DNA of 64,000 nt, from the NCBI GenBank assembly GCA_021234155.1, contig JAJEKV010000064.1, positions 2,358,001 through 2,422,000 on the forward strand, given 5' to 3'. Both the position numbers and the translations under genes were made by a program. The DNA comes from Isoetes taiwanensis (taxonomy: Eukaryota; Streptophyta; Lycopodiopsida; Isoetales; Isoetaceae). The notes beneath the pieces were generated by a model. That model was not told the DNA's origin, ran no database searches, and worked only from the letters and a program-made list of their open reading frames with translations. Of the stretch, positions 47,013 through 57,325 are shown piece by piece. Within the stretch, counting starts at the first letter, position 1. Every line of letters starts with the position of its first letter.

Positions 47013-50000
47013 TTGGTGCTGGTTTGAATTCAGATTTTTTACATGTATTTAAAGCTCATTTGAATGGAAAGAAGACAGTTTTAGGCCATTTTGTGTGGTC
47101 TCAGCATAGGGTGTTATATTAGTCTTTTACATGTTTGGACTGACAAGGCGGAATTTAAGAAAGAATAGTTTGAGCAAGTCTTAAAAACTCGCAAGGAGCG
47201 CGATAAGTCTTGCTCCTCACAATCCTGGATACACAGTATGATCCGTTCTACTTTGTTGATAAGATCAGTTCTTTTTGTCCAGCTGCAGGCTCTTATTTAT
47301 GGTGGACTTAAGGTTTGCAACTTTGATGATTGTGAAGGATTGGCTGCTATAGCAATCTAACCTAGTGCAGTTGCATGCAATCACTCATCCACAGGGAGAA
47401 AGAATTCATGACTTCAATAGAAAAATGCACCTATTGTCAATGCAGAAGAGTCCATTGTCTTCTTATTTATCATATGTTACTATTTGTTTGCCTGTTTTGG
47501 AGTTTCATTCATCAGGAATCGAATACACATCGTAAGATGGTCAGTGAAAGAGAGCTTCATGTCAATGCAAGCATTTATCTACATGACAGCCTGTAGGCTC
47601 ATTGTCCAGTTGACGATCATTGTTATCCTAGATTGGTAAAGGAAGATCGAAGCAAAAAACCATGCTTCCAAGGAGTTACAAGTTTTAGTTGAGTAGCAAA
47701 CCTTGTCCCTACTAGGTAAAACAATGTGTAATAAAAGCTTAAAATTTGCAGCCATGTATTGATCTAAGCTTTCAGTCCAGCACTAAAAATCCGTTTGTAT
47801 GACGCAGCTGAGAGAAGACGCTAAGCGTTACCAAAGTTGTATGCAATCACGTATGTCATCTCCTCCAGTTCAAATTCATCACCGACTCCGAATCCATTTT
47901 AACTCCCAATTTAATTTATTTTTGGCAGAAGAAGATTGTAGAAGAGTTTTACTAATGTTCAAATGAGCGTTACGCATGATTAAATATGCATCTTCTGAAC
48001 TCTATAGTTACTATCGATGTGCAACCTCAGATAGTAATGAATGCAGCATAAGCAGGGGTCCCAAAAATGTTTATTTCAGGTGCATCCTTTGTGTGGCATG
48101 TTGAATATTATCAGGACTTGTCATTTTTTTATCTGCATTTTAAGTTTGATGTACTGTGATGACCAAGCTTCAAAATCCACTTTCAGCACTCCAATATCAG
48201 GTACTAATGCACCTTAACTTGATTTCACTATCTTCTTCTTGTTAGGCAAATCAAGATGATGTAGAATCTTATTAGGAGACTGAATCACGGTTAGCAGTAA
48301 TATGGCATGAAGAAAAATGCCCACACCAGTGCAGTTCATTCTAGAGGAATTAATAAAAAGTATTGATAATGCTTAATTACATGTGCATAAGGTCCAGTTG
48401 CATTTAGTACAGAAAGTCCAGCACATGACAAAAATGCATGCCTATCATTTCACAGTCAAATGCTTCAGGAAAGCTGAGAAGACACTAATCCTTATGACGG
48501 ATATTACAAGTATAAACTTTTGCAATAAATGTGACGATCATATAATGTGTAACAAAACTTTGTTTCTAAATCTGCTTATGATATATGAAGTGCGTGCTAC
48601 TGTACTGCAGTTTACTATCCATGTTAGTCCAAACTGCAACTAAACAAGATGCCATAATTTGGTTATTCTATTAGCATTGTGCAACATTTTTTTTTTATCA
48701 AAGTTAAACCTTTTTTAGATGGTGTATCAAAGTCAGATATTTCACCACATTGCAAAGGAGGCAAATTTGTTCTGCAGTGGGCTACTAGTAATCTGGTTCA
48801 AGAAATGGATCATATTGCCAGGCTGGAAACATTGGCAACAATGTATCTGTACCACTTCACGTAAGTGTTTCCCCACCATTCTATTTAAATTGTTTATAGG
48901 CCATACTATATTCTTAGTTTGTGAACTTAAATATTGCAGATATGCTTATCCTTCACGAGAGTTGTACAAATGTGTCTGGATTTCTTGTTGTATATGCACC
49001 TGTCTTCCGTGTTGGGCCTGGTCATAGGCTTCAGCCTCATAGTGGAAACTTGGACAACCCTCCAATGCAGGAATTAATACTTGCAAGGTATTTATATTCC
49101 TTATTTACAGAAGATTACGTGTTAATTGAAACCTATATAGAAGCTTAAACTCTCATGTACATTAAATCTGTCATCCAGCTGCAGTTTCTCCTACATCAAA
49201 CATGAAATCAATTTTGGTTTTTTATTTTTGAATGTAGTCAAAGATCGAAGAGCTGGGACGCTAACTGAAGTAAACAACTTTTAGGTATAGAGCTAGTCAT
49301 TGCCACCACTATATCAGGTTGTCTCCAATGTATTTGGATGAATAGATATAGTGAAGATAATTTTTACAGCGGAAGCACCTCAAGGGTTATATAAAGGTAA
49401 AAAACAAAGTTTTAAGCCCAATAAGCTTATGTCTATTACCATGCTGTATGCATGTGCTACTGTAGAAAATCTATCTTGGACTGAGTAGGCTTCAAGTTAA
49501 GGAAGATTTCATAATATCACTATTGTTTAGCTCTCATTTTGAGTGAACGGTGTTTACAATTAGCTTAGATCATTTGCAGTGTATCGATTTAGGGTCTAGA
49601 AGTTTGCAAGATTGCTGGACTCTCTTTAGGTAGAGGTAAAATGTTTTGACCCTTCTATTGAGGATATATTTCTACAAGAATTCGTGAAGGGAGGAAAGCT
49701 GAGCCAATTGTTGCACATATCAACAAAACCAACTATATGTTTCTCCTCATATCAAGCTCATTTAGAGATTGTCCTTCCTTTGACACGTCTTACCGTGAAG
49801 TATGTTTCATATGAATAGAATGTGGAAGCAAAATCTTCTTTCGTGATTTTAAAGCACTCTTTCACAATGGTATCGAGAGAGATAACTATGAGTTGCATTT
49901 GATCGCATGTCATTCTCGGAAGTTCTAGGAAGTTCTCGAAAGTTTCAGGCTTGCAGAAATCAATTATTCAATTTATGACAATTAATAGTAGATTTGTTTT

Positions 50001-50530
50001 GAAGGATGGACACGATTTCTTGTGGGATGTAGAGTTTATATTGATCATCCAAATTTAAAATACTTTTTAGTAAACTCGACTTCTCAATTGTTGGTAGGTT
50101 TGGCGTCATACAAAGTATTATCCCGCATTGATTTCATGATCAAGTATTGTTAGCTGAATTTTAACATTTGAAAAAGGGGATCGAGGGCCTAGATTCATTT
50201 GTGTTTCTTAAGATCTAAGGGCCTTAGTTAAGTTGTGTTAATGGTTAAGCAAGAAGACAAAGTTTGTTAAGGAAGAGAAGAAGACAAATAGTAGAGGATT
50301 GATGAAGTGTGAAAGTGAGAGGCAAAATTGAAACTAAGTGGAGGATCAAGATTTGTTACAGAAAATATCAATATTTTGAAGAGAGGGTCTTCCTCTTGTC
50401 TGCTCACAAGTATTGAGGAGGGAGGCCGTCTTTTCTATGATTCAAGATTAGAGGCTCAACACGGTTTAGAGACGTGGATGCCTCAAATCTGTTGTATTTA
50501 TTTTTATTCTTATTTTATGAGAGAAAAGGT
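47013..50530. other. Spacer with possible exon-like fragments
   Basis: The first few hundred bases are the 3' flank of the Sec14 gene. At 48700-48860 and 48941-49087 two stretches end in plausible splice donors (ttcac|gtaagt; gcaag|gtattt), and the second follows ttgcag. The second is open as MLILHESCTNVSGFLVVYAP. I recognise no family, and joining the two gives no convincing protein. The rest shows nothing. Confidence 0.3.
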
Positions 50531-50538
50531 TATTGAAC

Positions 50539-51197
50539 TTAAGAAGTCAACCCTACCTCCCTCTCCCTCCTTGCTTCCAGCACCAACGCGATCTTGATTT
50601 GTTGCCTCTTGAGGCCACTTGTTGGGGATTGGTTGGGAAGAGCAGTTGATGCAGATGTAGAATTCCAGTCTAGAATTTCGCTGCATGCATTGTGCTTTAT
50701 GCATTTTTGAAGGACCTTTTGCGGGCCATCCGACTGGTGCTGTGCTGCAAAGACATACAAAATTATTTCTACTTCTAATAAAAAAAAGGAGCAACTGAGA
50801 CACCATTCTATGCAAAAAATGCAACAGACATATCATGACTAACATCAATTTAGATATGATCATACATTTTCTTTACACTATAGATTCCAGGATTGTGTAT
50901 AAAGACATCAAAAGTTTTAGCATCGAAATTATCAAAAACATCATGAGAAACTGTGATTTCACAGAGTTCTTTATTCTATTTTTCATAATGGCAGAATAAC
51001 AAAAGGCATACCCAAGAGGAGTTTTCAGACACTTCTCATGTTTATAACTAGGCTGTGGGAGTTTTGATTGAGCTTCGTGGTGTTTGAAGCCATACTCGAA
51101 ACCTTGCTCTTTTCCTGCATGTGCCCCAACGATGAGCAATTTTAATTCACGCATTCCAACCAAATGCACATGTCAGTGGTCGGTGAGGATCCGCCAT
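50539..51197 (-). other. Possible unrecognised split gene or pseudogene
   Basis: On the minus strand an ATG in a good context (MADPHRPLTCAFGW) at 51197 is followed, in another frame, by KEQGFEYGFKHHEAQSK and PSYKHEKCLKTPLGYAF. A second piece (about 50760-50539) follows a ctttgcag-like acceptor. The upstream tctagggttaggttaggtttt is pyrimidine-poor and may be 5' untranslated. The frames do not connect without an intron I cannot place. Confidence 0.25.
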
Positions 51198-54188
51198 TGC
51201 ATTGAGATTGTTCAAGCCTAACTCCCGCACCTAAAACCTAACCTAACCCTAGAATCTTGTCTTTAAAAAAATGCATTGCCGCATGTTTTCCCACGTTTTT
51301 TTTCCCTTAATTTTTTGAAGAATTATGTTTTTTCTGAACATGTATAATTAGGATGATATTGGGATATTCTCCTTATGCTTCCTTAAAAGTACCACACCTA
51401 TGGTATTTAAAGCAAAAAAAAAAAAAAAAGATTGAGGCAAGGAAAAACAGAAGTTGAAAAAATTTAACCGGTGTTGCCATGTTATCGTGTCTGAAAGCAT
51501 TTGCTGGCGCGTTGCTTGTCGCTCAACTCGCCATCACCGTCCAAATTGTAAAGATACCTCTTGCAAAAATGAACAAGCTACAGATCAAGGTCGAAGGTTG
51601 TGGCAACTCAGCTATTTTTTTGCTCTCGTCTCTGCGATTTCCTCTTCACTAGCAAGTGCAACAGTTTTAGGTGCCCACCAATGCTGCTTTTCATTTGGTG
51701 CGTTAAAAGCTTCCCCATATACATCGAGTCATACTTTACAGCTATTAGTGTATGGTCGGATGGAGTTTTTGGAAAATTAGAAATATTCTTGTATATAGGT
51801 TTACATGCCAAAGGCTCCGACGCATACTTGGAATTTGGAAGATTAGATTGCAAGCTGCTGGAATAGGTAAAAATATTGAAATGTTTTCTTTGGTGGTAGA
51901 GGAAGTTTATGGTTTGGGCATAGAAGAAGGTTTATGGTTTGGGCAGTCGAAGCTATAAGGATAGGCTTAGGTAGCTCGGTTGCATTAATAGGCATTGTAT
52001 AGATAAATGCTCAATGCTAGAGATGCTTTATGCTGCAGTGCTGCCCTTTGCATTAGTTCAATTAGTCATTTGAGTTAGTTGCTTAATCTGGCAGTTTGTA
52101 GAGGTGATTGTGTAAGGCACTTAGTTAGTCTTAGTTGAGTACTTGGTGTCGCTTTTGATTAGATGTGCGGCCTCCTTGGATGTGCACTTTGTAGATGAAC
52201 TATTCATGGGAGATACTAGTTGTTGTTATTGTGTGAATGATGGAGTTTTCCTATGGGCATGTTGTGTATCCTAGTCTGTATACTTGAAATAAAGCCTTAT
52301 ATATTAAGGAGATGATTTCAATGACACAAATTGTGTTTCATGCTTTGGGTAACTTATTGGGTGTATTTCTTAGACAGGGTGCAGAGATAATGGTAGAAAT
52401 AACGGTAGTTTCTCTATTGGAAGGTGTTAACATTTCCTATCTATTTCTGAAAATTAAGGGACAAGGTATTTGCAAGCAGGCATTATTCTGGTTTATTATG
52501 CTTGCGAGGAGATACAAGTTGCTTAATCAAAGACATATGGTTGGAATTCAAGCATATTGACATATAAAAATAGTTGTGCTCAGTATTTTGAGTGGAGCTT
52601 TACTACTCGAGCAAATTCATGGTCTCCCATCATCATATAAGATAAATAATTACATATCTATAGATAAAATGGATTCACCCACTAAGCAAAATGATCTGGG
52701 GCAATAACAAATCTCAGCAGATGCAGATTTGAAACATTTAGCCATGAAAGATACAATTGAGAGGATAATGCAGGTATGCACTATTGGTACAAAATTATAC
52801 ACAATTCCCGAGTCATACGTGAGAGTTTGTGTGAATACCTATCAATGTCATTGCAAATAATATGCATGTGTATACATGATCTATGGCTCCATTATGGGAG
52901 GGCGCATGTGATGAAGTTGTCTTGATGATCAATAGTGTAAAGATGGCCTTTATATTTGATCCTTAAAGATGTATAGTGGCATGGAATCTGGGGAGCAGAT
53001 TCCAGGGGACCCGCGATCGGCAGAATCCGGGAGCAGATCTAGAATCGCGACCCAGTTCCAGGCCGCCACAACATGGAAACTGGGTCGGACATACCTGCTG
53101 ATCACCGACACATGACTGCTTGAGCGGAATTGCTGAGCCCTTTTCCATTCCGGAGGCAGAACAAGAGACCCAGTTGCCATGTTGTCATTTCCTATGCATG
53201 TATCTATCTTATAATGTCTTACACAACTTGTGGCACAACTCCAAAATCAAATGTTGAGCAAATGTTCTGCACCTAGAATTTTTTTTGTTTGTCGTACCTT
53301 TCAAACAAGCCATAATATATGCAATAAATGGTTTCTTGCTATCTAGTTGTCTTAATTGGTTGCCTAGATAACCCAACTTTTATTTTTGAAACATGGTGTG
53401 TTTGAAGAAGCTTTTATTTTGAAGGATAATCCCTCTCTTTTTAATTCTCGAAGAGAGTAAATAAAATCCCACTTGAAGATAATAAATCTTGTCTTTGAAG
53501 TGTGGACCTTTTCTAGGTCCCATAAGCCAATTTGGTTTTCAAGTACATTAAATCCAACCATTTCAAAATTTTAAAAACATCCACTTAATATCTAAGTGCT
53601 CCAAGATTGAAATGCTATACATGAAACAAGATGAATGTATGGATAGTCCTCTTTTTGGACACTCTAAGTATAGAAACCAAAAGATAATTCAATCAGGGAC
53701 CATTTATTATTCATTCCACCTATACCATATAATAAATCAATTATTTTAGCAAATCCATGCATCAACAAAGAACCATGTCATATCCATTAATTAATAGATG
53801 TGCATCATAGAACTAGCCCCCAAATTATGTATCGTGATTCACAAAATGATTTTACCAAACCATTACTAGCTTTATTGAATTATTATAGCATGCATGAAAC
53901 TATCACATAAACCATCACTAATTTTAACAAGCCATTATAATATTAAAAAACAGCATTAATAACCATATGAGGACCCACTACTGTTTTCAACAAACCACTA
54001 TGCTATGTGGTTTTCTTCTATCAAATAAATTCGTGCATAAAAAACTACATATATCATGATTTTAATATGAATTAATACTGATTAAATATAATAGTTTACT
54101 TTTGGAGGCCTTGTGATAGTCTCGACCCTGTAAAAGGAGTTTGGAGGTAGGTTCCTCTCTTTGTGTCGGATGTTGTTGTGCAAGGACC
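51198..54188. other. Spacer, nothing firmly recognised
   Basis: Contains an A16 run (51414-51429) and a GC-rich island of about 200 bp at 52980-53180 with the inverted pair gacccagttcc / ggaaactgggtc (about 53050-53085). The remainder is AT-rich, with no family match. Confidence 0.4.
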
Positions 54189-54247
54189 TTTCCCTAGAAT
54201 GCCATAGTTCTCTTCTTATATAGAAGAGAACCACCATTCTAGGGAAA
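54189..54247 (+). repeat. Two-part hairpin upstream of the E/F array
   Basis: TTTCCCTAGAATG (54189-54201) pairs perfectly with CATTCTAGGGAAA (54235-54247). Inside it GTTCTCTTC (54207-54215) pairs with GAAGAGAAC (54223-54231) around a TATATA-containing loop. 22 base pairs in total, with a small internal loop. Confidence 0.75.
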
Positions 54248-54759
54248 CGGACGTCTGTTTTGGCGCCATGCCAGTTTTGGATCCGCTCTTTCTGTGGCCT
54301 GTGCTTTCTATAATGCAGGCTCTCGTTTTGGCTTTGTTATCTATATATACTCTGTTGCTTGCTTCTTTCCTTCATCGGTGTTTCCTCTGAGCTGAATTCT
54401 TTGTTGTGCGGAGTTCCCACTCTCCCTCCTCTGATATCTGGGTTGGGCTTTACATTGGCTGTTCCACTCTGTTAGGGCCAATTCTTTTTGGGCGGCCCCC
54501 TTTTTTTTTCTTATGTATATTCTCTCTTGGGAATATTTTTGCAGTCGGAGCTGGTGTATTTCTATTTTTCTGGGTATGATATAGACATGGTATATGTGTT
54601 TCTTTCTATCTCGGTATAGCAATGTAGCTTTCGACGAGTCTTGTTGACACCTCGATCCTGCTTTGTATATTCTTGTGTATATTCTCTCTTGTGTATGTTT
54701 TCTCTCTTGCTCTCTTTTCCCATGGGATTTTCTCTTGGATTTTTTTCCATTGATCTTGC

Positions 54760-54773
54760 CTCTCTCTCTCTCT
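54760..54773 (+). repeat. Short (CT)7 tract before LINE E
   Basis: A short CT run lies just before the truncated 5' end of LINE E. It fits the remnant of the target microsatellite on the 5' side. Confidence 0.6.
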
Positions 54774-54786
54774 TCATTGATCCAGT

Positions 54787-55736
54787 GAATGCGGGTCTAA
54801 AAGCGTTGTATGCTATGCAAAGGAAGTGTGTGAATGCAGAGATATGGAATTTTGAGATGAAGCGTATGCTCTACAAGGTGCTTGTCCAGACAGTTGTGCT
54901 ATATGGTTGTGAAGTCTGGGGACCAGGCCTTGCTAATGATAGCTGGCAAAAAGTGGAAAAGATACAGAAGAAATTTTTTCATACGGAGTTGGGCACAAAG
55001 ATGCAAACACCATATGACATGATGCTAGTTGAAAGTGGAATGATGCCACTCGAAGCTGAGGCTCTTTGCAGACTACTGCGCTATATGTGATATGCCGAAT
55101 AATAGCTTGCCTAGACTTGCTTTAGAGGAAACCAGAAATAAAGGCTGGTATGCAGATATAGACAGATGGCTTATGAAGTGGGGGATGAACATACAGGATT
55201 TGGAGATGCACAAAGAGGACATTAGTGGTTGGGTTCGAGATAGTTTCTTGAGTAAGTCATGGAGCGTGCCAGCTGTGAAGAAAGAGTATTATAAGGCTCA
55301 CATAAATCCATCTCTGCACGAAGCGCAGTATCTTAGGGAACCCATATCAGTGAAACTTAGGCATGCAATCGCAAGAATATGGTTGAGCTCACACCGACTT
55401 GGCGTGGAGATCGGGAGATGGGCAGACATTGCGCATGACCTTAGACATTGTCAGCTATGTGATGCGGGAGTAGTAGAAGATGAGGCCCATGTCCTGCTTT
55501 TTTGTCGCGCTTATTCGGATATCCGGGTCAAGCATGGGGTTAGTGCTATTTCGCTTGTTGATTTCTTTTCGACAAAAGTGTGCTCATGCATTGGAGGTTG
55601 TATTATGGACATTCTTAACCATAGAGAGGTCCCGATGAAGCAACAAAGGGTGACGGAGATTGAGGTAGAGGAGCCCGGTGTGTTGTTCTCTCGAGGACTT
55701 TGGATGACTTATTTTATAATTTTGAATGCAATGTAA
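54787..55736 (+). pseudogene. LINE E ORF2, C-terminal part
   Basis: Open pieces 54787-55090 (LYGCEVWGPGLANDSW, FFHTELGTKMQTPYDMM) and 55092-55736, joined by a frameshift at about 55088. The C-terminus keeps the Cys cluster CQLCDAGVVEDEAHVLLFC. It ends 1 base before the two-stem RNA element. Lacking endonuclease and reverse transcriptase, it is a dead copy. Confidence 0.8.
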
Positions 55737-55737
55737 T

Positions 55738-55767
55738 CGTCTCATAGACTGGCGGTCTCAAGAGGCG
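55738..55767 (+). promoter_or_regulatory. Two-stem 3'-end RNA element, copy E
   Basis: CGTCTC-AT-AGAC-TGGCG-GTCT-CAA-GAGGCG: outer stem of 6 pairs with one G-U, and inner stem AGAC/GTCT. It lies between the ORF2 stop and the tail. Confidence 0.65.
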
Positions 55768-55786
55768 TAATAATAAATTTCATTTC

Positions 55787-55789
<3 letters not shown>

Positions 55790-55878
<89 letters not shown>
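55790..55878 (+). repeat. (CT)n microsatellite between LINEs E and F
   Basis: About 89 bp of CT repeat with one TT interruption at 55864-55866. It joins the LINE E tail on the left and the LINE F 5' leader on the right. Confidence 0.95.
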
Positions 55879-57235
55879 AAGTTTTCGTGAACACAAAACA
55901 AGCATGGCAAAAACCAGAAAAGACAAGCAAGAGCCAGAAGGGGGGCCTTCTAGTCCCGAATCTGGAGCAGAGATCTCCCTGACCACTATTTGGAAGGAAA
56001 TATCTAGCTTTAGACAGGAAGCGGCAGACCGAGAGGCACTCTTATTGGGAGAAATACGGAAGCTCAGAGAAGAAAATGAAACCTTGAGGGCAGATTATCA
56101 ACAGATAAGGAAGGAGCTAGAGGTAATGAAGAATGATATTGAAGAACTGCAGAATGAATCAGACCCTGAAGCCGAGGTACTGGAACTCCGGAATACTTTG
56201 GAACAGTTCATGGAGACCCAAGAAAGAAAAAGCAGAGCTATGAATCTCCGGATTGTGGGGCTACCAGAAAAACCAGAAGAGAAAACAAAGGCATATGTTG
56301 AACAATTCTTTCAGGAGACTATGAATGTCAAGGAAGCTGAAGTATCTGATGCATTTCGGGTGGGAAGAAAAGAATCAGGGACCAGACATGTAATTGTGAA
56401 ATTCGTAAACAGAGAATCCAGATTGGCAGTCTTAAGAAACACTCACACCTTGAAGGGAAAGTTTACCTGGGTAAACGAAGATATGACCAAAGAGCAACTA
56501 GCTGAGAAGAAAATTGAGATTGCCAAATACAAGGAAGCTCGCCAAAATAACAAAAAAGCAAGATGGATCAAGGGCAAGGTTGTAGTTGAGGAATAGGAAA
56601 GATGGGAGGCACTCAGGATAATGGTCTGGAACATCAACAAACTGACCGAGACTAAGATCCTGAGTATGCAAGAGGAAATAAGAGACATCGATCTGCTGTG
56701 TTTTTTAGAAACCAAGGAGCATGACTTATATGCATTACCTGACATAGAAGGATTCACAATGATAACATCAGTTAAGAATAGGAGATTTACAGATATGGAC
56801 ATCGGAAATGGCAGTGTGGCATGCTATGTCAGAGATGAGCATCTAGATATAGTGATGGCTGTAAAAAAGGATGTAAATAATCAATATATATGGCTGCAGA
56901 TTAAACAACAAAACAGTATGGTATATATGGCAGCCTGCTACTTCGCTCCAAGACATAAACAGGCTTACTCGGATGGGGCTACAGGTGAAGATATGTTCTT
57001 TGAATTAGAACAAGATATCATAGATTACCAGATGCAGGGAACTATCATATTGGCAGGCGATTTCAATGGGAGAACAGGAAGTACACAAGCAACAATCCAT
57101 ACATGGGAAGACGAACCCATTTGGTTCAAATCGATGGAGGAATCAGAAATTGCTAGGCTGGGCTGGAGCAGACTGTCTGCTGATCCGACAACCACCAAAT
57201 CCGAGCGTCAACTGTTAAATCTTTGCACAAATATC
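55879..57235 (+). mobile_element. LINE F: 5' part of a (TC)n-family LINE, cut off in the endonuclease
   Basis: Begins directly after (CT)n with a 25-nt leader, then an intact ORF1 and the first 200 codons of ORF2. Homology ends sharply after RQLLNLCTN at about 57235, where unrelated sequence starts. The least decayed 5' end of the family in this window. Confidence 0.85.
55904..56596 (+). CDS. LINE F ORF1: L1-type RNA-binding protein, intact
   Basis: 230 codons, MAKTRKDKQEPEGGP to the stop at 56594, without lesions. Residues 1-25 are charged and disordered. A coiled coil occupies about 40-100 (heptad-like, Glu/Lys-rich, REENETLRADYQQIRKELEV). The RRM-like domain follows, with SRAMNLRIVGLPEKPEEKTK, SDAFRVGRK, RHVIVKFVNRES and VNEDMTKEQL, and a basic end NNKKARWIKGKVVVEE. 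This is the arrangement of L1 ORF1p, which trimerises and acts as a nucleic-acid chaperone. The start is the first ATG after the microsatellite. ORF2 begins about 25 bases downstream. As a LINE fragment it may not be expressed. Confidence 0.8.
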   Translation: MAKTRKDKQEPEGGPSSPESGAEISLTTIWKEISSFRQEAADREALLLGEIRKLREENETLRADYQQIRKELEVMKNDIEELQNESDPEAEVLELRNTLEQFMETQERKSRAMNLRIVGLPEKPEEKTKAYVEQFFQETMNVKEAEVSDAFRVGRKESGTRHVIVKFVNRESRLAVLRNTHTLKGKFTWVNEDMTKEQLAEKKIEIAKYKEARQNNKKARWIKGKVVVEE

Positions 57236-57325
57236 GCCTCAGGAGTTACCTCAGAGCTAAGGGCTAGGAGTACTGTCACAATCTTTGGACAATATTGCTT
57301 TCTTGAGTTGACTTATGCGAAATAG
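56621..57325 (+). pseudogene. LINE F ORF2: endonuclease, truncated
   Basis: The APE-type endonuclease starts VWNINKLTETKIL, with the catalytic Glu in CFLETKEHD, YMAACYFAPRHKQAY and the intact IILAGDFNGRTGS. The family match ends at RQLLNLCTN (57235). The remaining 30 codons to the stop at 57325 come from the foreign sequence. The SDH motif and the whole reverse transcriptase are missing. Confidence 0.8.

Larger units (their letters stand above)
54781..55789 (+). mobile_element. LINE E: 5'-truncated copy of the (TC)n family
   Basis: Starts inside ORF2 behind the reverse transcriptase (VNAGLKALYAMQRKC) and runs to an (ATTTC)2-like tail that continues directly into (TC)n at 55790. Orientation relative to the microsatellite is the same as in B, C and D. 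Confidence 0.85.

Noticed and set aside
51479-51655. A small ORF starting MLSCLKAFAGALLVAQLAIT that resembles a signal peptide
   Set aside because: Under 60 codons, no cysteine pattern, no homologue recognised. A hydrophobic start alone is not enough.
53040-53090. The inverted pair in the GC-rich island as a MITE
   Set aside because: The arms are only about 11 bases with mismatches, and no flanking duplication is visible.
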